From positions 1 through 24,393 of IMG/VR virus record IMGVR_UViG_3300020195_000162: a DNA stretch of 24,393 nucleotides; one strand, 5' to 3'. Position 1 is the first letter of the stretch, and the number at the start of each line of letters is the position of its first letter. This document shows positions 4,736 to 11,352 of the stretch, piece by piece. The notes below the pieces were generated by a model that did not search any database, was not told the DNA's origin, and saw only the letters and a list, made by a program, of their open reading frames with translations. A program made the position numbers and the translations under genes. Source of the stretch: a virus.

Positions 4736-4907
4736 GAGCGAACTTCGCGACGCCTACAAAAATGGCGCGTGGTGCTACAGACAGGGCGAGAGGAATCCTT
4801 ACTCGTATGAAGAGAAGCATCTTCGCCGCGCTTGGGTCAAGGGTTGGAAAAGCGAAAAGGATCGGCATGAAGCATCGCTTCTTCACGCTACACTCAGTGT
4901 CTGGTAA
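4713..4907 (+). CDS. Ribosome modulation factor-like (RMF/CrpP-type) protein, 64 aa
   Basis: The ATG lies behind GGAGG inside the end of the previous gene. After a short lead (MMLKSHFESELRD) come AYKNGAWCYRQGERNPYSYE and RRAWVKGWKSEKDRH. The pattern A-Y-x2-G, then G-x3-NPY, x9, AW-x2-GW, ending near DR, aligns with E. coli RMF (A-H-x2-G, then CPY, then W-x2-GW, then DR) and with the related CrpP-type phage and plasmid proteins. RMF binds the 30S subunit and drives 70S dimerisation into hibernating ribosomes. That this protein does the same is inference; the fold match is reasonably clear, and length and basic charge fit. Confidence 0.7.
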   Translation: MMLKSHFESELRDAYKNGAWCYRQGERNPYSYEEKHLRRAWVKGWKSEKDRHEASLLHATLSVW

Positions 4908-5067
4908 GTACGTCTGTGAGTGCGGCGTGTTCCTGGCGCCGAGGTCGATTGCAACCGAAGTGATCTGGGATCGAATGGATGAACACAGGGCTCTTGCCGA
5001 GAAGGGGTTTGAGGAGTTGGCGGTAACGCCGGAAGATTCGTTCGGTAGCGTCCCGTGGGGGTTGTAA
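4867..5067 (+). CDS. Small CxC-motif protein, 66 aa
   Basis: The frame is open from 4732, but the likely start is ATG 4867, 6 nt after AAAAGGA. The part before it is only the out-of-frame shadow of the RMF-like gene. The product begins MKHRFFTLHSVSGKYVCECG, followed by VFLAPRSIATEVIWDRMDEH and an acidic C-terminus. The CECG pair plus DEH could make a partial zinc site. It ends inside the next gene and belongs to the same coupled run. No named family. Confidence 0.65.
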   Translation: MKHRFFTLHSVSGKYVCECGVFLAPRSIATEVIWDRMDEHRALAEKGFEELAVTPEDSFGSVPWGL

Positions 5068-5330
5068 CCTACTGGAATGGGGAGCCGTGTAAGGCCAAGA
5101 GGGTCGAAGTCACGGTGGCTAACCCCCATGATCTAGCGAAGTATTGGGCACGCGATCTCGTTGGTAAGAGGTGGCCAGCAGTTGCCATCATTTACCAATC
5201 GAAGATGTTCTTCATCGACAACGAAAACGATGATGGCTGGACAAAGATAACGCTGGGGTTCGGTCATCCGATGTTCCAGCACAAAGGAATCTGGGTGGAA
5301 GATGGCAGTGCCGTCAGCGTTGATCAATAG
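5055..5330 (+). CDS. Conserved phage protein, 91 aa
   Basis: GTG 5055 starts inside the end of the previous gene. The product begins MGVVTYWNGEPCKAKRVEVT and continues AIIYQSKMFFIDNENDDGWT, then KITLGFGHPMFQHKGI. The opening YWNGEPC-A-RV with the later FxIDxExxxGWxKxTxGxGxP block matches from memory a family of about 90 residues frequent in mycobacteriophages and related actinophages, with no known function. It is probably a small beta-rich fold. Confidence 0.75.
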   Translation: MGVVTYWNGEPCKAKRVEVTVANPHDLAKYWARDLVGKRWPAVAIIYQSKMFFIDNENDDGWTKITLGFGHPMFQHKGIWVEDGSAVSVDQ

Positions 5331-5805
5331 CTTCGACGCTCCTTTTGGGTGGATGTGGGATAACCCTAATGAGCTGAAGTGTTCCTGGCGTGCATCAAGC
5401 ATGTTGGACAGGATTGTCACCTACGTTCATCGACACGGACTGCTCTTGGTGGGGCAGCTTCGTCTTGACTCTGTGTGGCAGCTTCACGAGAACCCTGGCG
5501 AAATGATGCAGGTTCGTCCGGTCTTCCCCGACAGCATGGGTTACGACCGCACCTTCCCAGACATCTTGGGGGGCAGTTCGACACTATCTTGGACGCGATC
5601 TAGCGGGTGGCACGGTGATCCTGGCACTCGTCCTCTAGTTGAAAGCAGACTCACGAAGATCTTCGACGAACTGACACAAGAAACACGCAGATCGCCGAAA
5701 AGTCGCATGGTTCGATCGAAAAAACCAACAAGAGCTGACATGCTCTACGAACAAGAAATGAGGGGGAATGAGGGGAATGCTTTGTCTGCTGACGCGCAGG
5801 CATAA
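5302..5805 (+). CDS. Hypothetical protein, 167 aa
   Basis: The start at ATG 5302 overlaps the previous gene by 29 bp. It opens MAVPSALINSFDAPFGWMWD. The middle has strand-like and Trp-rich segments (GQLRLDSVWQLHENPGEMMQ), and the C-terminal 50 residues are strongly basic and helical (RRSPKSRMVRSKKPTRADML), suggesting nucleic-acid contact. No family recognised. Confidence 0.65.
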   Translation: MAVPSALINSFDAPFGWMWDNPNELKCSWRASSMLDRIVTYVHRHGLLLVGQLRLDSVWQLHENPGEMMQVRPVFPDSMGYDRTFPDILGGSSTLSWTRSSGWHGDPGTRPLVESRLTKIFDELTQETRRSPKSRMVRSKKPTRADMLYEQEMRGNEGNALSADAQA

Positions 5806-5845
5806 CTGGAATTCAAAAACAACCACCCTGGTTACGGACAATAGC

Positions 5846-5923
5846 GTGATCAATATCGTCATCCGAAAGAAGTGCAGCAGGTGTCATCACCGTGTGCGAT
5901 ACTTTCCACGCCAAGCAGCCTGA
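5846..5923 (+). CDS. Possible 25-residue zinc-knuckle peptide
   Basis: A GTG frame gives VINIVIRKKCSRCHHRVRYF PRQAA. The KKCSRCHHR core (C-x2-C-H-H) resembles the first half of phage zinc ribbons. It sits between two genes that are otherwise 130 bp apart, longer than usual here. No clear ribosome site is visible, and the reading frame extends upstream without a better start. Confidence 0.3.
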   Translation: MINIVIRKKCSRCHHRVRYFPRQAA

Positions 5924-5935
5924 CGAAAGGAAGAA

Positions 5936-6304
5936 ATGCCGCCGATGAAGAACTCAGATGTAATCAAGATGGTCAAGCACGTCAACGAGCTGATCGCAAC
6001 CGACGCTGAACTCAGCAACGTCCACCTGGACAGTGTTGACAACTACGTTCGACTAGCGACCGAAGAGCAGGGCGGTTCAACCGAACTTGCTCTCGTAACG
6101 AGACTTGTCCGAGAGGTTCGTAGCGCAGGCAAGGTGCAGCGCCGCAAGCGAACAGTCAAGCAGGATGACGTACCCGCGTCGATCCACTCAACTCCCACTG
6201 GCCTACAGACTCCGATGCACGATCAGACGGACCCTCCACTGTCAGATTTTGTTGAAGACCCCGAAGCTGAGTCCGTTGAGAAGGAAGCATCCTTTCCGTT
6301 TTGA
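5936..6304 (+). CDS. Hypothetical protein, 122 aa
   Basis: ATG 5936 follows AAGGAAG. The N-terminal 70 residues look helical (MPPMKNSDVIKMVKHVNELI; ELALVTRLVREVRSAGKVQR) and lead to a basic stretch RRKRTVK. The rest is disordered and acidic and ends EKEASFPF. It is the last gene of this operon; a strong terminator starts 26 nt past the stop. No family recognised. The basic hinge with a disordered acidic tail is compatible with a DNA- or protein-binding accessory factor. Confidence 0.7.
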   Translation: MPPMKNSDVIKMVKHVNELIATDAELSNVHLDSVDNYVRLATEEQGGSTELALVTRLVREVRSAGKVQRRKRTVKQDDVPASIHSTPTGLQTPMHDQTDPPLSDFVEDPEAESVEKEASFPF

Positions 6305-6330
6305 CCCCAGATCAAAGCGCTTGACTCAGA

Positions 6331-6356
6331 GGGGCGGTCTTCGGGCCGCCCCTTCT
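6331..6356 (+). terminator. Strong UUCG-loop intrinsic terminator
   Basis: GGGGCGGTC (6331-6339) pairs with GGCCGCCCC (6344-6352) around TTCG, giving nine pairs with one G-U, followed by TTCT. It closes the operon that begins at 3167 and lies 16 nt upstream of the endolysin start, so the lysin must have its own promoter or rely on read-through. Confidence 0.85.
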
Positions 6357-6371
6357 GCGTAGATTACCTCT

Positions 6372-7049
6372 ATGGCTCATTTCCCGGTTTTGAAGCGTGG
6401 ACAACGACACCCAATGGTCAAGCGCATGAAGAAGCGCCTCATCCCTGCGCTCAGCAAAGCGGGGAAGCCTGGGTTGGCCGCTCGCATTGACGTCGATAGC
6501 GATCGCCACGGCAAATCCTCCGCCGAGGGTGTCGCAGTTCTCAAGAAGAAGTGGGGATTGGGTTCTCGCCCCAACGGAACAGTGACAAAAGAAGTCTGGA
6601 AGAGGCTGGGCTTTCACGTTCACGACGAAGATGCGAACGAAGGTCGTGTTCTCAGGGGAATCAAGTACGAACGCGGCGTTGTCGAGGTAGACGGAAATTG
6701 GGTCGCCGCGCCTCTCGCCAAAATACTCCTCAACGCTCGTCGCAAAGGCGATTGGGACGGGGTAGTGACGTCTGGGTGGCGCCCTGACAGCTACCAGGCA
6801 ATGCTCTTTGAAGCGGCTGTCAAGAAGTACGGGTCTGAAGCGGCGGCTCGCAAGTGGGTCGCTCCCCCTGGCAGGTCGAATCATCGCCATAAGGATGAGC
6901 GTGCGGCGGCAGACATCACTCTCGCTTACCAGGCAGTCAACTCTGGGGCTGGGCTTTACCTGCCGATGTCGTGGGAAGACTGGCACGTTCAGATTCGCTC
7001 TGCCCATCAGGCCGCAACTGCCGCTCCCGATGGCCTTGCCTGCTGCTGA
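6372..7049 (+). CDS. Endolysin: peptidoglycan-binding plus M15-type peptidase
   Basis: The 225-residue product has two parts. Residues 5-80 look like a peptidoglycan-binding domain (LKRGQRHPMVKRMKKRLIPA, then GVAVLKKKWGLGSRPNGTVT). Residues 100-215 resemble the LAS/M15 D,D- or L,D-peptidase fold: TSGWRPDSYQ, APPGRSNHRHKDERAAADI and WEDWHVQI. Likely zinc ligands are H171, D181 and H205 with D203 as acid/base. The usual S-x-H-x6-D spacing is stretched by about three residues, which is unusual. The enzyme would cleave peptide cross-links at lysis. No signal peptide is seen, so it needs a holin. No Shine-Dalgarno is visible before the ATG, which sits just after a terminator. Confidence 0.8.
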   Translation: MAHFPVLKRGQRHPMVKRMKKRLIPALSKAGKPGLAARIDVDSDRHGKSSAEGVAVLKKKWGLGSRPNGTVTKEVWKRLGFHVHDEDANEGRVLRGIKYERGVVEVDGNWVAAPLAKILLNARRKGDWDGVVTSGWRPDSYQAMLFEAAVKKYGSEAAARKWVAPPGRSNHRHKDERAAADITLAYQAVNSGAGLYLPMSWEDWHVQIRSAHQAATAAPDGLACC

Positions 7050-7070
7050 CCTTGCCGTGTAACATGCTGC

Positions 7071-7562
7071 ATGGCCACTCCCAACGACTTACAGACTGAA
7101 GATCTTTACGGATTCGTCAACGAGCAGATCAAATGGCCTGATGATGCCTGGTTGCCGCCAACAATCTTCGAGTCGAACCTTGAGATGTACTCGGCCGATG
7201 GCTATGAGTACCACCACCTGTGGTGTCCCCGCTGCCACCATCGCACAGTTCACACCACAGATACTACGGGGAACGGCGGCGCGGTCATAGTGCATTGCAC
7301 AAATCCCTCTGGCAAGTGCAGCTACGAGCTGTCTTCAAGGATTTACACCCAACTGGTTCTGGCGGCTCGAATTTTCCGTAGCGTTGTAAATGCTTCTGGG
7401 GTGAGCACTGACACATCCGACGATGGAGCTATCCTCTCGGTGAGAGAAAGAGGGATCAATGGACAACCCGGATGGGTTAGACAACAAGATTCGGAAGGCG
7501 AACGTGCTGTGGGCGTTGGCCACGAGTATGGAAAAGGTCGTCAATCAGTTCGATCTTACTGA
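7071..7562 (+). CDS. Zinc-ribbon protein, 163 aa
   Basis: The product starts MATPNDLQTEDLYGFVNEQI. Residues 52-85 contain WCPRCHHRTVHTT, then VHCTNPSGKCSYEL, a four-cysteine zinc-ribbon. Up to about residue 129 the frame looks like normal protein. The last 35 residues overlap the next gene out of frame for 104 bp and look low in structure (GQPGWVRQQDSEGERAVGVG), as if an ancestral stop was lost. The ribosome site is weak. No named family; nucleic-acid binding is plausible. Confidence 0.65.
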   Translation: MATPNDLQTEDLYGFVNEQIKWPDDAWLPPTIFESNLEMYSADGYEYHHLWCPRCHHRTVHTTDTTGNGGAVIVHCTNPSGKCSYELSSRIYTQLVLAARIFRSVVNASGVSTDTSDDGAILSVRERGINGQPGWVRQQDSEGERAVGVGHEYGKGRQSVRSY

Positions 7563-7686
7563 TGCTGAAGAGATAGAGCTGAAGCATTCCCGCAAGATCT
7601 TCATTGGCCTCGCCGAACGTGTTGATCAGGAGATTGGCAAGTCTATTCGATGCGGCAACGAGATCAAGGCGTTGCGTTGTGGTTAG
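7459..7686 (+). CDS. Short helical protein, 75 aa
   Basis: ATG 7459 follows AGAGGG at a tight spacing. The product reads MDNPDGLDNKIRKANVLWAL, then ATSMEKVVNQFDLTDAEEIE and a second amphipathic helix (HSRKIFIGLAERVDQEIGKS) ending KALRCG. It looks like a two-helix or coiled-coil protein. It overlaps the preceding gene by 104 bp and the following start by a few codons. No family recognised. Confidence 0.65.
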   Translation: MDNPDGLDNKIRKANVLWALATSMEKVVNQFDLTDAEEIELKHSRKIFIGLAERVDQEIGKSIRCGNEIKALRCG

Positions 7687-8098
7687 GGTTCTCAACGGTG
7701 AGATCTCAAAGTTTCGAGGCAAGGCGCTCATCCTTCCCGTCAGCAAAGACGGTGTGTTCACAGGACCGCTCATGGGGTGTAGGGCTAATCTTCCGATCAA
7801 CCACAAGAGCGTCAAGGAGCGATTGGTTCGCAAGATCATTCACTTAGGCGATGTTCTGACAACCGAAGAGGACCGCTACATCATCTTCAACGCTGTAGTC
7901 AAGCGCGGACACAGGGATCAGGCCCACTTGATCTACGCCAAGAAGGCCTTGGTCTTGATCGCTGACTTGATCAACGCAGGGTACTCAAGCCCTATTCGCA
8001 CGGTTGCCATTCCTGCCTGGGGCTGGGGCGAGGATTGGGATGAGATTAGGGAATTCGCCGAGGATACGCTGCCGGCGAAGATCACCATATACGTGTAA
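7679..8098 (+). CDS. Macro-domain-like protein, 139 aa
   Basis: The frame is open from 7604, but the likely start is GTG 7679 (MVRVLNGEISKFRGKALILP), about ten bases after AAGG; earlier codons are the shadow of the previous gene. The order of motifs fits an ADP-ribose-binding macro domain: strand plus 'NGEI' (family: GDIT), ALILPVSKDGVFTGPLM in place of VNAAN...GGGVAGAI, a helix, and VAIPAWGWG in place of AIPxLGtG. Length fits too. Macro domains bind or hydrolyse ADP-ribose and its derivatives; a phage copy could reverse host ADP-ribosylation. The family call is from pattern alone and moderate in confidence. Confidence 0.55.
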   Translation: MVRVLNGEISKFRGKALILPVSKDGVFTGPLMGCRANLPINHKSVKERLVRKIIHLGDVLTTEEDRYIIFNAVVKRGHRDQAHLIYAKKALVLIADLINAGYSSPIRTVAIPAWGWGEDWDEIREFAEDTLPAKITIYV

Positions 8099-8101
8099 GT
8101 T

Positions 8102-8142
8102 GACTCCCCCCCTGGGGGGGTCCTAAGTCGGGTGTGTCCGAC
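8102..8142 (+). terminator. Tandem hairpins between the macro-like gene and thyX
   Basis: GACTCCCCC (8102-8110) pairs with GGGGGGGTC (8114-8122), with only three bases in the loop. A second hairpin, GTCGG-GTGTGT-CCGAC (8127-8142), follows. Neither is followed by a U-run, so they may be a weak terminator, an RNA-stability element or a processing site. They lie 4 nt past the stop of the upstream gene. Confidence 0.5.
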
Positions 8143-8183
8143 CTCCTCACTAAAATTCCCACATCAACTTCCTGGGAGGGAAA

Positions 8184-8891
8184 ATGAGCACTGCGGAGCT
8201 AGTCATCGCGCCCAGAGTCAGCGTTTTAGATTACGGCTACGTCAGCATGTTAGACAGCATGGGTGATGACCTGGCAATCGTCAACAACGCAAAGGTCAGC
8301 TTCGATGCACGATCAGACGACTTTGGCAATCATGAACAGGGCGTTCTTCGATACATGATGCGCGAGAAGCACGGCAGCCCTTTCGAGTCGGTTGTCTTTC
8401 GCTTTGAGGTGTGCGCGCCAATCTTCGTGAACCGTGAGTGGTTCAGGCATCGCATTGGATCGTTCAATGAGCAGTCCTCTCGCTACAAGGAAATGTCTCC
8501 TGTCTTCTACCTTCCAGAGGGAGACAACATCAGATCGCAGGAGGGCAAGCCTGGTCGGTACACGTTCGCCCGCATCGAAGATCCTGAGAAGCGTCAGTAC
8601 GTTCACCACATCATGGAGTCCACGTCTAGGCGTGCCTGGCAGGCCTACAAAGACATGATGGAAATGGGCGTTGCGAAGGAACAGGCGAGGAACATACTTC
8701 CGCTGAACCTGTACTCCACGTTCATCTGGACAGTGAACCTTCGCGCGTTGCTCAACTTTCTCTCTCTTCGTCAACACGAGACAGCGCTGTGGGAGATCCG
8801 CCAGTATGCCAACGCGATCGCCGAATTCGCCGAGATGGTAGTGCCCTCGACAATGGAATCGTTCGAGGAAGGGGGTCGAGTATGTCCCTGA
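8184..8891 (+). CDS. thyX: Flavin-dependent thymidylate synthase ThyX
   Basis: The 235-residue protein carries the ThyX signature RHRIGSFNEQSSR at 88-100 (consensus RHRxxSxNExSxR), which binds FAD and dUMP. Just upstream, EKHGSPFESVVFRFEVCAPI matches the conserved 'H-SPFEH' strand region. ThyX makes dTMP from dUMP with methylenetetrahydrofolate and NAD(P)H, supplying thymidine for phage DNA replication. ATG 8184 follows GGGAGGG. Downstream genes overlap it, so it heads an operon with an acyltransferase, a glycosyltransferase and dNMP kinase. Actinobacteria and their phages commonly use ThyX. Confidence 0.95.
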   Translation: MSTAELVIAPRVSVLDYGYVSMLDSMGDDLAIVNNAKVSFDARSDDFGNHEQGVLRYMMREKHGSPFESVVFRFEVCAPIFVNREWFRHRIGSFNEQSSRYKEMSPVFYLPEGDNIRSQEGKPGRYTFARIEDPEKRQYVHHIMESTSRRAWQAYKDMMEMGVAKEQARNILPLNLYSTFIWTVNLRALLNFLSLRQHETALWEIRQYANAIAEFAEMVVPSTMESFEEGGRVCP

Positions 8892-9367
8892 ACCGACATC
8901 CCAGAATGCAGGACGTCGGCATGAGAACTCAACTCAGCGCGCATCACCTTGCCCACATCCATCCGATGTCAGTCGTCGGCAGTCCGGCCGAGTGGCGGGA
9001 TAAGGAATCGCGTTGCCCAGTTTTGGTTGGCCCAGGTGCTGTTATTCGTGAGTTTGTGACAGTACACGCCGGGGTTGAACGATGCACAGAGATTGGCGAT
9101 CGCACGATCCTGATGGTGCATACGCATGTTGGGCACGACGCAATAATCGGGCATGACTGTGAGATCGCACCACACTGTTCCATTGGCGGCCTAGTTGAGA
9201 TCGGCGACGGAACGCAGCTCAAGATGGGCGTGATCGTGGCTCCCCGAGTGAAGATCGGCAAGAACTGCTTGATCGGAGCTGGGTCGTTCGTCAACAAGGA
9301 CATTCCGGATAACAGTGTTGCCTGGGGGAACCCAGCCAAAGTGGTGCGGCAAAGGGAGGAAGGATGA
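8882..9367 (+). CDS. LpxA-like left-handed beta-helix acyltransferase
   Basis: The likely start is ATG 8882, 5 nt past GAAGGGGG and inside the last codons of thyX. The 161-residue product has hexapeptide repeats (VGPGAVIREFVTVHAGVERC; IGDRTILMVHTHVGHDAIIG; IGDGTQLKMGVIVAPRVKIG). IREFVTVH and THVGHD resemble the LpxA core, where the second His of HxxHD is catalytic (here H85). The C-terminal AWGNPAKVV is typical of sugar O/N-acyltransferases. LpxA itself makes lipid A precursors, so the substrate here must be another sugar. It is coupled by ATGA to a glycosyltransferase, suggesting joint sugar modification of virion, host surface or DNA. Confidence 0.75.
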   Translation: MSLNRHPRMQDVGMRTQLSAHHLAHIHPMSVVGSPAEWRDKESRCPVLVGPGAVIREFVTVHAGVERCTEIGDRTILMVHTHVGHDAIIGHDCEIAPHCSIGGLVEIGDGTQLKMGVIVAPRVKIGKNCLIGAGSFVNKDIPDNSVAWGNPAKVVRQREEG

Positions 9368-9930
9368 GCATTTCCGTCATCACTCCCGCGATCCCCGAAC
9401 GCTTGGACATGCTGCGCGAGTGTATGGATTCAGTAAGATGGCAGACGTTACAGCCTTTGGAACACATTGTCGTGATGGATTACGCTCATCAGGGATGTGT
9501 GCCCACGCTGAACAAGGCCGCGCTCATGGCAGAGGGCGATTACCTGGCGCTCCTTGCTGACGACGACTTGTTCTACCCCCACCATTTAGAGCTGCTGCAT
9601 CGCTTCGCTGCGAAGAAAGATGCGGACATTGTCTACTCCTTCTGCGATGTTGAGGGAAGGGGCGGGTGGAATCCCAATAGGACGTTTGACGCAGACGCTC
9701 TTCGCCAGGGGAATTACATTCCTGCAACCACTCTGATTCGCACCGGCCTAGCCATGAAGATCGGCTACTGGCGAGACGACAGTCATCTGGAAGCAGAAGA
9801 TTGGGACTTCTGGATCAGAGCGCTCGACGAGGGCGCTAGGTTTCATTGCGTTCCCGTATCAACCTGGAAATACCGCTTTCATGGCGACAACCATTCAGAC
9901 AAGATCCTCAAGGAAAGAGTAGCGAAATGA
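9364..9930 (+). CDS. Family 2 (GT-A) glycosyltransferase
   Basis: The start overlaps the acyltransferase stop (ATGA). The 188-residue product opens ISVITPAIPERLDMLRECMD, the nucleotide-sugar strand of GT2 enzymes. It has LLADDDLFYP (DDD at 66-68, the metal-binding motif) and EDWDFWIRALDEG, the GT2 ED acceptor/base motif. It is shorter than many GT2 proteins, so it is probably a catalytic domain alone without membrane segments. It would transfer a sugar from a nucleotide donor; the acceptor is unknown. Confidence 0.85.
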   Translation: MSISVITPAIPERLDMLRECMDSVRWQTLQPLEHIVVMDYAHQGCVPTLNKAALMAEGDYLALLADDDLFYPHHLELLHRFAAKKDADIVYSFCDVEGRGGWNPNRTFDADALRQGNYIPATTLIRTGLAMKIGYWRDDSHLEAEDWDFWIRALDEGARFHCVPVSTWKYRFHGDNHSDKILKERVAK

Positions 9931-10571
9931 TCATCGGACTCCACGGGCAGAAGAGCAGCGGCAAGGATACGGTGTGCGATCGCGCTCGCAATATGTGGGA
10001 GGCTTTCTCGCCTGACCAAACCCAGCCGATTGATCGAATCGCATTCGGAGACTGGGTGAAGGCCTCGCTCGCCATTCCATTGCAGGTTTCACCAACGCTG
10101 TTGGACGACTACAAGAATGATCCCAATATGTGCATCGCAGTGATCCGAAAGTTTGGGGCGTCACAGTTCGAGTTGGCGAGCGAGCCAGTGCCGCTTCGTA
10201 AGGCGATTCAGCTCAAGGGGACAGAGGCGGGCAGGGATCTGCTTGGGGAAGACATTTGGATAGATCCCGCCCTGCCTCGGGGATATGACCACGGCAATCG
10301 GATTGTCTTCGTAACTGACGTTCGCTTCCCCAGCGAAGCCTCTCGTGTTCGTCAACTCGGAGGTATCGTAGTTGCGATTGGCCCTTTCAAAGAAGGCGAC
10401 GATCACTCTTCGGAGAAGCGTTTGCCATACGAGTTCATCGACTTTGAGATCGACAACGAAGTCCGTGACGATGGCTATGAGTCTCTTGACCGCCAGGTGC
10501 GCGAGCTGTCGAATTTCGTCAGGTCAATCGCGCCAATAGTCGGGACAAATAATCGACTCTCGGTACTGTGA
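9927..10571 (+). CDS. Deoxynucleoside monophosphate kinase
   Basis: ATG 9927 overlaps the previous stop (ATGA), and the 214-residue product opens MIIGLHGQKSSGKDTVCDRA. The Walker A loop is GQKSSGKD at residues 7-14. Later blocks IAFGDWVKASL, TEAGRDLLGEDIWI and VFVTDVRFPSEASRVRQLGG match the dNMP kinase family of phages (T4 gp1-like and actinophage versions), including the substrate-binding T-x-G-R-D and the D-x-R-F-x-E-A strand. It phosphorylates dNMPs to dNDPs, working next to ThyX in dNTP supply. Confidence 0.85.
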   Translation: MIIGLHGQKSSGKDTVCDRARNMWEAFSPDQTQPIDRIAFGDWVKASLAIPLQVSPTLLDDYKNDPNMCIAVIRKFGASQFELASEPVPLRKAIQLKGTEAGRDLLGEDIWIDPALPRGYDHGNRIVFVTDVRFPSEASRVRQLGGIVVAIGPFKEGDDHSSEKRLPYEFIDFEIDNEVRDDGYESLDRQVRELSNFVRSIAPIVGTNNRLSVL

Positions 10572-10771
10572 TGAGATTCAAGTGTTCTAATTGCGCCGTG
10601 ACAATCGTCTCGCCATCGGTTCAATTGGTTCAACTGGAAGAGATTGCCGATGGTGAAATAGCGATCAAGGGCGTCAATTGCAACTTCTGCTGTTACGACA
10701 ACGCGAGACTGCTGTTGCGTGGCGACAACGAAGCTATGAGGTTTGTCAGTGATTCTTTCGAGCGGAACTAA
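10568..10771 (+). CDS. Zinc-ribbon small protein, 67 aa
   Basis: The start codons GTG 10568 and ATG 10571 overlap the kinase stop. The product begins MMRFKCSNCAVTIVSPSVQL and has CNFCC at 40-44: two CxxC pairs separated by about 30 residues, a classic zinc ribbon. The end (ARLLLRGDNEAMRFVSDSFE) looks helical. It probably binds nucleic acid or a protein. It overlaps the HD hydrolase start. Confidence 0.65.
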   Translation: MMRFKCSNCAVTIVSPSVQLVQLEEIADGEIAIKGVNCNFCCYDNARLLLRGDNEAMRFVSDSFERN

Positions 10772-11345
10772 CTGCGAGATCAACAACGGTGAAGTCCCCA
10801 CGCTAAGGGACATTGGCCAGGGCCTTGGGCGCATTCCTCGCTTCGCTGGACACACAGACACGTGGTATCCAGTCCTATGTCATGTCTTGACGGTTGCCGA
10901 GAGCGTTCATCCGAAGTGGTCGATATACGGATTGATGCACGACGCCCCTGAAGCAGTAACATCGGACACCCCAACTCCGTGGAAAACAAAAGAGCAGTCA
11001 GCAGTCGAGCACATTCTGTATGAGCGCATCTGCCGAGCCTATGGATTGCCCTGGCCGATCCCGCCAGAGGGACAGGCTGCTGTTGCGGAAGCTGACTATC
11101 GCTGCCTGGCAATTGAAGCTCACGTCTTAGGACACAGGAATCCCTGGGCCTGCCTCAGAGAAGATCACCACCCGTTGGAGATCGATAGGGAAATCACTAT
11201 GGCAACAAAAGCTCGATCAGCTATGGCCGTTGACTGCATTGATCGGGTCATTGCCGCCGATATGTTTACTGCTGCTTTTGTCAAGTTCTCAAGACTGTCT
11301 ATTGAAGCAGGGCTAGAGCTAAGAACTCACCCGTGCCGACTGTAG
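10749..11345 (+). CDS. HD-domain phosphohydrolase (YfbR-like)
   Basis: I chose GTG 10749 because GAGG ends 7 nt upstream; TTG 10743 is an alternative with no spacing. The protein has RFAGHTDTWYPVLCHVLTVA, then YGLMHDAPEAVTSDTPTPWK: the HD-superfamily metal ligands H (GHT), H (CHV), HD (MHDAPE) and a later D. The blocks match the phage HD family with 'RFxGHT...HS...LLHDAxEAYxxDxxxPxK', related to 5'-deoxyribonucleotidases of the YfbR type. It may trim dNMP pools in concert with ThyX and dNMP kinase. It is convergent with the minus-strand phosphoesterase, with 7 bp between stops. Confidence 0.75.
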   Translation: MILSSGTNCEINNGEVPTLRDIGQGLGRIPRFAGHTDTWYPVLCHVLTVAESVHPKWSIYGLMHDAPEAVTSDTPTPWKTKEQSAVEHILYERICRAYGLPWPIPPEGQAAVAEADYRCLAIEAHVLGHRNPWACLREDHHPLEIDREITMATKARSAMAVDCIDRVIAADMFTAAFVKFSRLSIEAGLELRTHPCRL

Positions 11346-11352
11346 CGACCCC

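Noticed and set aside
4732-4866. N-terminal extension of the 4867-5067 gene
   Set aside because: It lies in a shifted frame over the RMF-like gene, has no family pattern and a better ribosome site precedes ATG 4867.
4446-5129. 227-codon minus-strand frame across the small-gene operon
   Set aside because: It opposes six coupled plus-strand genes, has a high Pro/Ser/Arg content and no start signal.
6312-7007. 231-codon minus-strand frame opposite the endolysin
   Set aside because: It is the mirror of the endolysin gene and includes the terminator; no ribosome site or recognisable protein.
7604-7678. N-terminal extension of the macro-like protein
   Set aside because: It overlaps the previous gene out of frame. 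GTG 7679 gives a start directly at the first predicted strand.
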